DNA of 30,180 bases from JAHJSY01 sp964557155 (GTDB lineage Bacteria; Patescibacteriota; Minisyncoccia; Minisyncoccales; GWA2-38-27): contig CAZKZC010000004.1 in assembly GCA_964557155.1 (NCBI GenBank), forward strand, positions 1 to 30,180, written 5' to 3'. Each line of letters opens with the position of its first letter. Within the stretch, counting starts at the first letter, position 1. The notes under the pieces were generated by a model, which saw only the letters and a list, made by a program, of their open reading frames with translations, was not told where the DNA came from and did no database searches. Shown piece by piece: positions 1-6,768 of the stretch. A program made the translations under genes and the position numbers.

Positions 1-29
1 TTGTTTTTTTAGTTTATAGAGTTTATAAT
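1..29 (+). promoter_or_regulatory. possible promoter of the ftsK unit
   Basis: A perfect TATAAT lies at 24-29, 17 nt after a poor -35 match (TTGTTT at 1-6). It precedes the small coiled-coil gene by 44 nt. The surroundings are so AT-rich that chance matches are likely, and the window edge cuts off the upstream context. Confidence 0.3.
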
Positions 30-73
30 TAAATTGTATAAAGGACAATATAAATATATAAGAATATATAAAT

Positions 74-319
74 ATGCTTACAAATGAAGACATCCAAAAA
101 CTTATAGAGGTATTTGTTACGAAAGATGATTTAAAACAAGCAATAGAAAATCTTTCTACCAAAGAAGATGTTAATAATCTTTATGGTGCTGTTGATTCTT
201 ATGCAAAACGAGCCGATTCTTATTTTCAAGAAATGGTTATGCTAACTCATAAAGTAGATCGTAACGAAAAATGGATTCAGCAACTTGCTGATAAACTTAA
301 TGTAAAATTAGAATATTAA
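74..319 (+). CDS. small coiled-coil hypothetical protein
   Basis: This 81-residue soluble protein has no signal peptide or membrane segment. It is rich in Lys, Glu, Asp and Asn, with heptad-like hydrophobic spacing (MLTNEDIQKLIEVFVTKDDL, then KEDV... and KVDRNEKWIQQLADKL), so most of it is probably one helix or coiled coil. Short proteins opening with M-L-T-x-E-D and repeating 'TKDDL/TKEDV' are common hypotheticals in Parcubacteria-like genomes; that is general knowledge and I could not search. It ends 4 nt before ftsK and is probably co-transcribed with it, but nothing in the sequence links it to chromosome segregation. No clear Shine-Dalgarno sequence is seen. The reading frame is convincing from its composition; the function is unknown. 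Confidence 0.65.
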   Translation: MLTNEDIQKLIEVFVTKDDLKQAIENLSTKEDVNNLYGAVDSYAKRADSYFQEMVMLTHKVDRNEKWIQQLADKLNVKLEY

Positions 320-323
320 TAGA

Positions 324-2582
324 ATGGCAAAAAAAAAGAAAAAATTTAAATATAAATACGAGAAAGAAAAAAAGGAAAGTAGATTTGCTTTGCCGAGTGA
401 AATAAAACAAACTATTTTTGGTGTTGTTTTAATTGTTTTAGCCTTAATTATTGGGCTAAGCTTTTTTAATTTAGCTGGTAGTGCTGGAAAATATTTTATA
501 AATACTTCAAGATTTTTAATAGGAGAAACAATTTTTTTAATTCCTCTTATCCTTATTCTTGGAGGATTAGTATTTTTAAACTCTAAGGGCAATCAAGAAT
601 TATTGGATAGAGGAAAGAAGGTTTTTTGGCCAGTTGTTTTAACAGGTCTTCTTCTGGTGATTGGAGTAACAGGTTCTTTGGCGACTTTTAATATTGAAGC
701 TAAAAGGGGTGGCTGGATGGGCTATCTTCTATCTTGGCCATTCTTGAAATATCTTGGATTTTGGGCGACTCAATTAATTTTTATAGCCCTAATTATTATA
801 GGTGGATTAATGTTCCGTCATTTTCTTAAGAGACCAGCTAAAGAAGAAGAAAAAAAAGAAAAAGAAGAAGAAAATCCTATCTCTGCTGAGGCTTCGGTGG
901 ACAACCCTTCTATTATTAGAAGAATCTTTGCACCTAAATTTAGAATAAAAGAAGTTCCTCATTTTGATTCTCAAGGAAATCCGCTGGCTGGCGGAAAGGA
1001 GCCAAGCTCTCCAGTAAAGCTTGAAGCGAGGCCAGTATCGGGATCCAAAATTTTTACTTATCAGCCACCGCCTCTAGATTTACTTGACGAAGAGAAGGGA
1101 GTACCAATGAGTGGAGACACAAAAGCAAATGCCTCTATTATTAAAAAAACGCTAGAGAATTTTAATATTAATGTTGAGATGTCAGAGGTAAACATTGGGC
1201 CAACTGTTACCCAATATACTTTTAAGCCGGCCGAAGGAGTAAAACTTTCTAAAATAACCGGACTTTCTAATGATTTAGCTTTGTCTCTGGCGGCTCACCC
1301 AATTAGAATTGAGGCTCCCATTCCTGGCAGGGCATTAGTGGGCGTTGAAATCCCCAACAAAGTGAGAGCTCAAGTTCGTCTAAGAAACCTAATTGAGAAT
1401 GATGCTTTCCAAAAATCCGACTCTAATTTAAATATTGCTTTAGGTCGAGATGTTTCGGGAGTAGCAGTATATACTGATCTTACGAGGATGCCTCACTTGT
1501 TAGTCGCTGGAGCCACTGGTACTGGAAAAACAATATTTCTAAACACATTAATCTTAAGCTTGCTTTATCAGCCAAGCACGCCTTTTAAAAGTGCTGGACC
1601 AGAAACGCTGCGTCTTATTCTAATTGATCCGAAAAGAGTAGAGTTTCCAGTGTATAGTAATATACCTCATTTGTTATGTCCTATTCTCTATAATGCTGAT
1701 CAAACAATTGGAGCTTTAAGGTGGTTGACTGGAGAAATGGAAAGAAGGTTTGAGGTATTGGCAGAAGCTAAGTCAAGGAATATAGGATCATTTAATGAAA
1801 AAGCTTTAAAAAATGGAATATCTTCTTTGCCGTTTATTGTTGTAATTATAGATGAATTGGCTGATTTGATGGCTGCCAAGGGAAGAGAAATTGAGGCCGG
1901 AATTGTGCGATTGGCTCAAATGGCTAGAGCCGTTGGTATTCACTTGGTTGTTGCTACCCAAAGACCGTCAGTAGAAGTTATTACGGGTCTTATTAAAGCC
2001 AATATCACTTCTCGAGTGACCTTTCAGGTTGCCTCTCAAGTTGATTCTAGAACCGTTATTGATGCAGCGGGAGCCGAAAAACTTTTGGGAGCAGGAGATT
2101 TATTATACATTTCTTCTTATACTCCAAAGCCAAAAAGAATACAAGGTTCCTATGTGACGGAAAAAGAAGTAAAAAGAGTTATTAAGCATATTGCTGACAA
2201 AGCAGAAGCCGAAGGAGAATTGGATATGAATGAAGAGTTGATACAATCTGTTCAAAGGAGTGGAGAAGAATCAGTTACAATCAGGGGAGAGTCGGGCTTT
2301 GAAGATATGGGCAATGATACATTATTCGAAGATGCTAAAAACTTAGTTGTTGAATATAATAAAGCATCAGCTTCTTTCTTGCAAAGAAGATTGCGTGTTG
2401 GCTACGCAAGAGCAGCGAGATTAATAGACATGTTAGAAGATCAGGGCATTGTTGGTCCGGCCAATGGAGCCAAGCCGAGAGAAATCTTCGGCAATTTAGA
2501 CACTTCGCAGGTTCCACTCCCTCCAGATCCGCCGGCTGACGGAGAAGCAGATGATGAAGACGAACAATGGGAAAAAGTATAA
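324..2582 (+). CDS. ftsK: DNA translocase FtsK/SpoIIIE
   Basis: This is a membrane-anchored, ATP-driven double-stranded DNA pump that clears the chromosome from the closing septum. A Lys-rich N-terminus is followed by about four membrane helices (roughly residues 30-52, 66-86, 100-122, 135-165), then a charged linker (about 170-260). The motor domain carries Walker A GATGTGKT near residue 396 and Walker B IIDELADLM near 508. The C-terminal winged-helix gamma domain (about 667-735, NLVVEYNKASASFLQRRLRV) normally reads KOPS-type orientation signals. At 752 residues it is close to SpoIIIE and much shorter than E. coli FtsK. The linker and the acidic C-terminal tail each contain a GC-rich quasi-palindromic 16-mer (980-995, 2528-2543). 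Codons 2 onward contain a run of nine A residues. It is followed 38 nt later by recA. Confidence 0.96.
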   Translation: MAKKKKKFKYKYEKEKKESRFALPSEIKQTIFGVVLIVLALIIGLSFFNLAGSAGKYFINTSRFLIGETIFLIPLILILGGLVFLNSKGNQELLDRGKKVFWPVVLTGLLLVIGVTGSLATFNIEAKRGGWMGYLLSWPFLKYLGFWATQLIFIALIIIGGLMFRHFLKRPAKEEEKKEKEEENPISAEASVDNPSIIRRIFAPKFRIKEVPHFDSQGNPLAGGKEPSSPVKLEARPVSGSKIFTYQPPPLDLLDEEKGVPMSGDTKANASIIKKTLENFNINVEMSEVNIGPTVTQYTFKPAEGVKLSKITGLSNDLALSLAAHPIRIEAPIPGRALVGVEIPNKVRAQVRLRNLIENDAFQKSDSNLNIALGRDVSGVAVYTDLTRMPHLLVAGATGTGKTIFLNTLILSLLYQPSTPFKSAGPETLRLILIDPKRVEFPVYSNIPHLLCPILYNADQTIGALRWLTGEMERRFEVLAEAKSRNIGSFNEKALKNGISSLPFIVVIIDELADLMAAKGREIEAGIVRLAQMARAVGIHLVVATQRPSVEVITGLIKANITSRVTFQVASQVDSRTVIDAAGAEKLLGAGDLLYISSYTPKPKRIQGSYVTEKEVKRVIKHIADKAEAEGELDMNEELIQSVQRSGEESVTIRGESGFEDMGNDTLFEDAKNLVVEYNKASASFLQRRLRVGYARAARLIDMLEDQGIVGPANGAKPREIFGNLDTSQVPLPPDPPADGEADDEDEQWEKV
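980..995. repeat. GC-rich quasi-palindrome in ftsK linker, copy 1
   Basis: TCCGCTGGCTGGCGGA encodes P-L-A-G-G in the variable linker. The five outer base pairs are perfect and the next two are G·T pairs. It matches the sequence at 2528-2543 in 14 of 16 positions. It stands out in this AT-rich gene. Confidence 0.5.
2528..2543. repeat. GC-rich quasi-palindrome in ftsK C-terminal tail, copy 2
   Basis: TCCGCCGGCTGACGGA encodes P-P-A-D-G in the non-conserved acidic tail. Four outer base pairs are perfect. It is a near copy of the 980-995 element and, like it, is read as part of the protein in a region with no conserved fold. Confidence 0.5.
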
Positions 2583-2620
2583 ATCATTTTAACATATTAA
2601 TATTTTAACAAACAAAAACT

Positions 2621-3616
2621 ATGGCGAAGAAAGAACCCAAAAAAGACCTAAAAGATTTACAAGAAGCATTAGATGAGATAAGACAGCGTTTTGGCGAAGG
2701 TGCTATTATGAATTTAAGCGAAACCAGAAAGGTTGATGTTGATTCTATTCCAACTGGTTCTATTTCTTTGGATTCTGTTTTGGGAATAGGAGGAGTCCCA
2801 AGAGGAAGAGTGATTGAGGTATATGGACCCGAAAGTTCTGGCAAGACGACAGTTGCTTTGCATATATGTGCCGAAGCTCAAAAGAAAGGAGGGGTGGCTG
2901 CATTTATTGACGCTGAGCATGCTATGGATCCTGATTATGCTGGAAAGATTGGTGTTGATATTAATAATCTTTTGATATCTCAGCCCGATTCGGGAGAGCA
3001 GGCCTTACAAATCGTTGAGACATTGGTTAGATCAGGAGAGGTTGATGTTATTGTTGTTGATTCAGTGGCTGCTTTAACCCCTAGGGCAGAGATTGCTGGA
3101 GAAATAGGTGATACCACGATTGGACTTCAAGCACGACTAATGTCATCTGCCTTAAGAAAGCTTGCCTCAATAGTTTCCAAAAGTAACAAAACAGTTGTCG
3201 TTTTTCTTAATCAAACAAGAATGAAAATTGGTGTGATGTTTGGTAATCCAGAAACAACACCGGGGGGGATGGCTCTTAAGTTTTATTCCTCGGTTAGAAT
3301 TAACTTAAGAAAGATTGCTCAAATAAAACAGGGAGAGGCGGTTATTGGAAATAGAGTTAAGGCAAAGATAGTTAAGAATAAAGTAGCGGCTCCATTCAAG
3401 ATTGCCGAATTTGATATTTATTATAACGAAGGAATTTCTCATGTCGCTGAGCTTATTAATATTGGACTAAAGGGGGGAGTGGTTAAGAAGTCAGGAAGCT
3501 GGTATCAGTATAATGAACACAAGCTTGGGCAAGGGGTGGAAGGAGCTAAATTATTCTTAGGCGAGAACCCCCAGATTCTAAAGGAACTAAAAAAAGCCGT
3601 CATAGAACAATCCTAA
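2621..3616 (+). CDS. recA: recombinase RecA
   Basis: RecA forms ATP-dependent filaments on single-stranded DNA and catalyses strand exchange; in many bacteria it also triggers LexA-type self-cleavage. The 331 residues contain Walker A GPESSGKTT (about 69-77), the adjacent FIDAEHAMDP segment, Walker B VIVVDSVAAL, loop L1 around AEIAGEIGD and loop L2 GVMFGNPETTPGG. The C-terminal region is shorter than in E. coli (353 residues) and lacks its long acidic tail. I see no Shine-Dalgarno sequence and no obvious SOS operator in the 38-nt gap after ftsK (2583-2620), so it may be co-transcribed with ftsK. It ends in a strong terminator at 3648-3672, which is itself a duplicated, antisense piece of rpsR. 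Confidence 0.98.
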   Translation: MAKKEPKKDLKDLQEALDEIRQRFGEGAIMNLSETRKVDVDSIPTGSISLDSVLGIGGVPRGRVIEVYGPESSGKTTVALHICAEAQKKGGVAAFIDAEHAMDPDYAGKIGVDINNLLISQPDSGEQALQIVETLVRSGEVDVIVVDSVAALTPRAEIAGEIGDTTIGLQARLMSSALRKLASIVSKSNKTVVVFLNQTRMKIGVMFGNPETTPGGMALKFYSSVRINLRKIAQIKQGEAVIGNRVKAKIVKNKVAAPFKIAEFDIYYNEGISHVAELINIGLKGGVVKKSGSWYQYNEHKLGQGVEGAKLFLGENPQILKELKKAVIEQS

Positions 3617-3626
3617 TTTAGATAGA

Positions 3627-3691
3627 TTACTTGGTGCAAGCAGATAAGAGTCCGAGATGTCGGGCTCTTTTTACCATGTGAAAATTTGACG
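3627..3691 (-). pseudogene. duplicated 3' fragment of rpsR
   Basis: Bases 3631-3674 are identical over 44 nt to 4197-4240, which encode the C-terminus of ribosomal protein S18. Weaker similarity continues to the shared AATTTGACG (ends 3691). On the minus strand the fragment still reads as a 16-codon frame, MVKRARHLGLLSACTK, from an ATG at 3677 to TAA at 3627. I see no reason to think this peptide is functional. On the plus strand the fragment serves as the recA terminator and provides a TTGACG -35 hexamer for the following gene. Confidence 0.75.
3648..3672 (+). terminator. rho-independent terminator of recA
   Basis: GAGTCCGA / GATG loop / TCGGGCTC forms an 8-bp stem with one G·T pair, followed by TTTTT. 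The same sequence occurs at 4214-4238, where it is the antisense of the rpsR 3' end. Confidence 0.85.
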
Positions 3692-3714
3692 GGGATAATA
3701 AAAAATGCTAACAT
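3686..3714 (+). promoter_or_regulatory. promoter of the tandem-repeat gene
   Basis: TTGACG (3686-3691), a 17-nt spacer, then TAACAT (3709-3714) preceded by TG-n (extended -10). The start codon is 57 nt downstream, so this gene has a leader, and it has a clear Shine-Dalgarno sequence (AAGGAG near 3761). Confidence 0.6.
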
Positions 3715-3771
3715 TTATCATCTACGAAAGTGATAGTTATTTAACAACAAAATAATGACAAGGAGAGTATT

Positions 3772-4112
3772 ATGGACGCAGAATTAGCTTTAAAAATTAT
3801 TCCATTGCTGAAAACAGAAGAGCAGATTCTTTCTATAATGGAAAAGTTTGGTTATGATAGTGATGTCTGCCAAGCAGGAATTCCATTGCTGAAAACAGAA
3901 GAGCAGATTCTTTCTATAATGGAAAAGTCTGGTTATGATAGTGATGTCTGCCAAGCAGGAATTCCATTGCTGAANNNNNNNNNNNNNNNNNNNNNNNNNN
4001 NNNNNNNNNNNNNNNNNNNNNNNNNNNNNNNNNNNNNNNNNNNNNNNNNNNNNNNNNNNNNNNNNNNNNNNNNNATGTCTGCCAAGCAGGAATTTCTGCT
4101 TTAAGCAGATAG
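3772..4112 (+). CDS. tandem 27-residue repeat protein, interrupted by assembly gap
   Basis: ATG at 3772 follows a strong Shine-Dalgarno sequence (CAAGGAGAG). After nine unique residues the protein consists of 27-residue repeats encoded by nearly perfect 81-bp units starting at 3799, 3880 and 3961. Each unit starts IPLLKTEEQIL and continues SIMEKxGYDSDVCQAG, where x is Phe or Ser codon context in the first two units. The pattern suggests a pair of short helices per unit, with one Cys each. The third unit runs into 100 Ns (3975-4074), which are not in phase. After the gap the frame resumes as DVCQAG-ISALSR and stops at 4110-4112. Copy number and true length are therefore unknown. I do not recognise the family; an extracellular or protein-binding solenoid is only a guess, and no signal peptide is visible. 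It has its own promoter and terminator. Confidence 0.7.
3799..3974 (+). repeat. 81-bp direct tandem repeat (at least three units)
   Basis: Units start at 3799, 3880 and 3961 with a period of exactly 81 bp. The first two differ visibly only at TTT versus TCT (Phe/Ser). Sequence after the gap (from 4075) is the end of another unit. Such identity suggests recent amplification or ongoing homogenisation. Confidence 0.9.
3975..4074. other. assembly gap (100 Ns)
   Basis: Exactly 100 Ns, the usual placeholder for unknown length. It falls inside the 81-bp repeat array, which is the likely reason the assembly broke here. Confidence 0.98.
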
Positions 4113-4139
4113 AAAAGAAAAGATAAAAGAGAAACCAAA

Positions 4140-4165
4140 AGACCTTACAATGTGAGGTCTTTTTT
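4140..4165 (+). terminator. rho-independent terminator of the tandem-repeat gene
   Basis: AGACCTTA / CAATG loop / TGAGGTCT (8-bp stem with one G·T pair), followed by a T tract at 4161-4165. It lies 27 nt after the stop codon of the repeat gene. Confidence 0.8.
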
Positions 4166-4192
4166 AATAGTTAATAGAGAATAAAATATAAA

Positions 4193-4390
4193 TTATTTGG
4201 TGCAAGCAGATAAGAGTCCGAGATGTCGGGCTCTTTTTACTGCTTGGGCAATTTGACGCTGATGCTTAGAACAAGCATTACTTCTTTTTTTAGCTTTGAT
4301 TTTTCCCAAACCAGAAATAAACCTCTTAAGAAGCTCAGTATCTTTAAAATCTATATCTTTTATATTTTTCTTACAAAAGTAACAATCCAT
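4193..4390 (-). CDS. rpsR: 30S ribosomal protein S18
   Basis: This 65-residue protein of the small-subunit platform binds 16S rRNA together with S6. It has the S18 core (ELLKRFISGLGKIKAKKRS, then KHQRQIAQAVKRARHLGLL). CYFC near the N-terminus and CSKH in the middle look like an intact zinc-ligand set (the C+ form of S18). It follows ssb by 4 nt and is the last gene of the rpsF-ssb-rpsR operon, whose order is conserved across bacteria. Its last 15 codons (4197-4240) are duplicated exactly downstream of recA. On the opposite strand this same stretch looks like a plus-strand terminator facing away from the repeat gene. Confidence 0.95.
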   Translation of the reverse strand: MDCYFCKKNIKDIDFKDTELLKRFISGLGKIKAKKRSNACSKHQRQIAQAVKRARHLGLLSACTK

Positions 4391-4394
4391 AATT

Positions 4395-4871
4395 TTAGAA
4401 CGGGATGTCTTCTACGCGTATTTCTTGATCATCCTTATTATCTTTTATTTCTTTAACAGGTTCTTCTATAACTGGTATTTCTGTTGAAGCTTGTTGAGCT
4501 TGATGGGTTGGAGGAGCGAAATTAGTTTGAGGTTGGGTGCTTCTTCTTGGTCCCATCTGAATATTTTCTCCAACGATTTCTGTTCTATATTTTTTAACTC
4601 CTGATTGATCTTGCCAGCTTCTTGTCTGTAATCTTCCTTCAATATAGGTTAAACTGCCTTTATTTAAATATTGAGAAGCAATTTCAGCTAATTTTCCCCA
4701 TAAAACAATATTATGAAATTCTGTTTTTTCTTCTTTTTGATTAGTTTGTTTGTTTGTCCAAGTCCTGTTGGTGGCTAAGCCAAAAGAGCAAACATTTTGG
4801 CCTGAGGGAATGGTTCTTGATTCGGGATCACTTGTTAATCGTCCGATAAGGACAACTTTATTTATATTCAT
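4395..4871 (-). CDS. ssb: single-stranded DNA-binding protein SSB
   Basis: SSB coats single-stranded DNA in replication and repair and recruits partner proteins through its C-terminal tip. From the ATG at 4871 (MNINKVVLIGRLTSDPE) it has 158 residues. The OB fold covers about 1-105 (NRTW, EFHNIVLWGKLAE, YIEGRLQTRSW), followed by a Gln/Pro/Glu linker and the conserved acidic tip ending DIPF. A longer frame opens 11 codons upstream, but the chosen start matches the standard SSB N-terminus, and the upstream bases belong to a leader shared with groES. It lies between rpsF and rpsR, as is typical. Confidence 0.96.
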   Translation of the reverse strand: MNINKVVLIGRLTSDPESRTIPSGQNVCSFGLATNRTWTNKQTNQKEEKTEFHNIVLWGKLAEIASQYLNKGSLTYIEGRLQTRSWQDQSGVKKYRTEIVGENIQMGPRRSTQPQTNFAPPTHQAQQASTEIPVIEEPVKEIKDNKDDQEIRVEDIPF

Positions 4872-5000
4872 ATTGATATAATGCAAATTTGCGAATTTAT
4901 ACAAATGCTACGAATTATAAATATTATTCGCATGTGTCTTTTCGTGAGACCTTTCGCATACAATTATTCGTATCATTGGCATGTTATTTGTATATTGGCA
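4872..5000 (-). promoter_or_regulatory. ssb leader with repeated TTCG(T/C)A motifs, shared with groES
   Basis: Read on the minus strand, this region runs through ACGAATAA, TGCGAAAG, CACATGCGAATAA, ATTCGTAGCAT and TTTGCATTATA, then CAAT and the ATG. The last 60 nt align closely with the groES leader (18890-18955). CACATGCGAATAA recurs before the histidine phosphatase gene (28118-28130). CATTAT, 6 nt before the ATG, could be a weak -10. It may therefore be an internal promoter or regulatory leader separating ssb from rpsF. Confidence 0.6.
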
Positions 5001-5408
5001 TTACTTAAGTATGTCTTCTATTTTTTGGTCAATTTCATTTAAATCGACCTTTTGTTCAAGCGTTTGAGGTGTTTTAATCGGTTGAGGTTTTCTAGGTTTT
5101 TCCGGCTTTTCTTTGCGTTTTATTTTAGCTATAACTATATATCTTAAAATATCATGTTGTTCTTTGAGGACCTTTTCTAGATTTATTAATCTTTCTGGGC
5201 TTAACGAAAAATAGGTGGAAACTAAAAATGCTTCAGCGTTTTTCTTAATCAAATAGCCCAACTTTATTTTAGACGGCATTGATGTCTTTTCGACGCTTCC
5301 AGTTTCTTCTCTGATATAACTAGTTATTTCAGCTATTAAAATCCCTAATTCTTGTTCAGAAAGATTCGGAGAAACTATATATGTTAATTCATAACTTTTT
5401 GTATTCAT
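5001..5408 (-). CDS. rpsF: 30S ribosomal protein S6
   Basis: S6 dimerises with S18 on the platform of the small ribosomal subunit. From ATG 5408 (MNTKSYELTYIVSPNLSEQE) it is 135 residues: a ferredoxin-like S6 core (about 1-95, including KIKLGYLIKKNAEAFLVSTYF and ILRYIVIAKI) and a basic, Pro-rich extension ending QKIEDILK. A longer open frame extends upstream, but the 5408 start is favoured by similarity to S6 and by the promoter geometry: TTGACT, 17 nt, TAGCAT, then 7 nt to ATG with no Shine-Dalgarno sequence, suggesting a leaderless mRNA. It is the first gene of the rpsF-ssb-rpsR operon and is divergent from the phosphohexomutase. Confidence 0.94.
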   Translation of the reverse strand: MNTKSYELTYIVSPNLSEQELGILIAEITSYIREETGSVEKTSMPSKIKLGYLIKKNAEAFLVSTYFSLSPERLINLEKVLKEQHDILRYIVIAKIKRKEKPEKPRKPQPIKTPQTLEQKVDLNEIDQKIEDILK

Positions 5409-5444
5409 ATATAGTATGCTATAATAAAACATCATGAAAGTCAA
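5409..5444. promoter_or_regulatory. overlapping divergent promoters of rpsF and phosphohexomutase
   Basis: Minus strand: TTGACT (5444-5439), 17-nt spacer, TAGCAT (5421-5416), 7 nt to the rpsF ATG. Plus strand: extended -10 TGC-TATAAT (5417-5425), 8 nt to the phosphohexomutase ATG. The two start codons are only 25 nt apart, so both -10 regions share bases, and the rpsF -35 lies inside the phosphohexomutase coding sequence. Confidence 0.65.
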
Positions 5445-6768
5445 TACATCCATATTCAGATCATATGATATCAGAGGAATATATCCTGAAGAATTAAATA
5501 AAGAAACTGCCTTCAAAATAGGTCAGGCTTTTGTTGAATATACTAAGGCAGAACATATAGTAGTCGGCAGGGATATGCGTATTTCATCTCCCGAGTTATT
5601 TGAATCACTTGTAAGAGGAATCACTTCGCAGGGAGCTAATGTTTACAATATTGGTTTAGTGCCAACAGAGGGTGTCTATTTTGCTGTTAGTCATTATGAT
5701 TATAACGCTGGTATTATGGTAACCGCTTCACACAACCCCAAAGAATACAATGGCTTCAAGCTAGTCCATAATAAAGAAACTCAGTTTCCAGAAGTAGTTC
5801 AAGGGAAGGATTTAATAGAAATAATTGAAAAGGATAATTTCCAAGAAAGTGAGAAGATGGGCAGGGTTGAAGAAAAAAACATCTGGCAAGATTATATCAA
5901 TCATATCTTTTCTTTTATTGATGTAGAGAATATTAGACCATTAAAGGTTGTTATTGACGCTGGCAATGGAATGGCGGGCAAGGTTATGCCTCTAATAAAA
6001 GAAAGACTACCTATAGAAATTATTAACCTAAACTTTAATTTAGATGGAAATTTTCCAGCTCATCCTTCAAATCCATTAGAAGAAGGAGCCTCTAACCAAA
6101 TTGGCGAAGAAGTCAAAAAACAGAAAGCTGACCTCGGCTTTATTTTTGATGGTGATGCAGATAGAATTTATTTGATAGATGAAAAAGGTGGTTTTATAAG
6201 ATCTGATGTTTCTCTCTTGCTCTTGGCTAAGTATTTTTTAGAAAAAAATCCAGGCACAGCAATTGCCTACAATGCGATTTGTTCTAAGGCAACCCCAGAA
6301 TTTATAGAGAAGTGGGGAGGTAAGCCTATTCGAACGAAAGTCGGTTTCATTAATGTTCAAAGGGCAATACAAGAAAACAAGGGTGCTATGGGGGGAGAAA
6401 TATCGGGACATTTTAGTTTTAAAGATAATGATTATTTAGATTCTGGATTTATTGCATTTTTAGTTTTGCTTCAAGTAATTTCAAATTCAGATAAAAAAGT
6501 TTCAGAAATAACTCAAGAACTATCTCCTTATTTCAAATCATCAGAGCTTAATTTTGAAGTTAAAGATAAAGAGAAAACAATAGAGAAATTTAAAAAGAAA
6601 TATTCAGATGGGAAACAAGATTATTTAGATGGAGCAACTATTGAATATGAGGATTGGTGGTTTAATGTTCGTTCTTCAAATACAGAACCATTATTACGCC
6701 TAACCATAGAAGCTGATACCGAAGAACTTCTTCAACAAAAAATCAAGGAGCTCACATCCTTATTTTAG
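5434..6768 (+). CDS. phosphomannomutase/phosphoglucomutase
   Basis: This alpha-D-phosphohexomutase interconverts hexose 1- and 6-phosphates via a phosphoserine, supplying sugar nucleotides for surface glycans. The 444 residues show the N-terminal FRSYDIRGIYP, catalytic serine loop TASHNPKEYNGFK (about 99-111), metal loop DGDADR (about 238-243), sugar-binding loop GGEISGHFSF (about 326) and phosphate-binding loop RSSNTEPLLRL near the C-terminus. All four domains are present. Substrate preference (mannose, glucose or both, as in ManB/AlgC) cannot be fixed from sequence. It probably begins as a leaderless transcript from TATAAT 8 nt upstream. Its 3' end overlaps the convergent trpS by 9 bp. Confidence 0.93.
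   Translation: MKVNTSIFRSYDIRGIYPEELNKETAFKIGQAFVEYTKAEHIVVGRDMRISSPELFESLVRGITSQGANVYNIGLVPTEGVYFAVSHYDYNAGIMVTASHNPKEYNGFKLVHNKETQFPEVVQGKDLIEIIEKDNFQESEKMGRVEEKNIWQDYINHIFSFIDVENIRPLKVVIDAGNGMAGKVMPLIKERLPIEIINLNFNLDGNFPAHPSNPLEEGASNQIGEEVKKQKADLGFIFDGDADRIYLIDEKGGFIRSDVSLLLLAKYFLEKNPGTAIAYNAICSKATPEFIEKWGGKPIRTKVGFINVQRAIQENKGAMGGEISGHFSFKDNDYLDSGFIAFLVLLQVISNSDKKVSEITQELSPYFKSSELNFEVKDKEKTIEKFKKKYSDGKQDYLDGATIEYEDWWFNVRSSNTEPLLRLTIEADTEELLQQKIKELTSLF

Noticed and set aside
3799..3974. Regular direct repeats that might be a CRISPR array
   Set aside because: Units are contiguous, 81 bp, in frame and without unique spacers; they encode a protein repeat.
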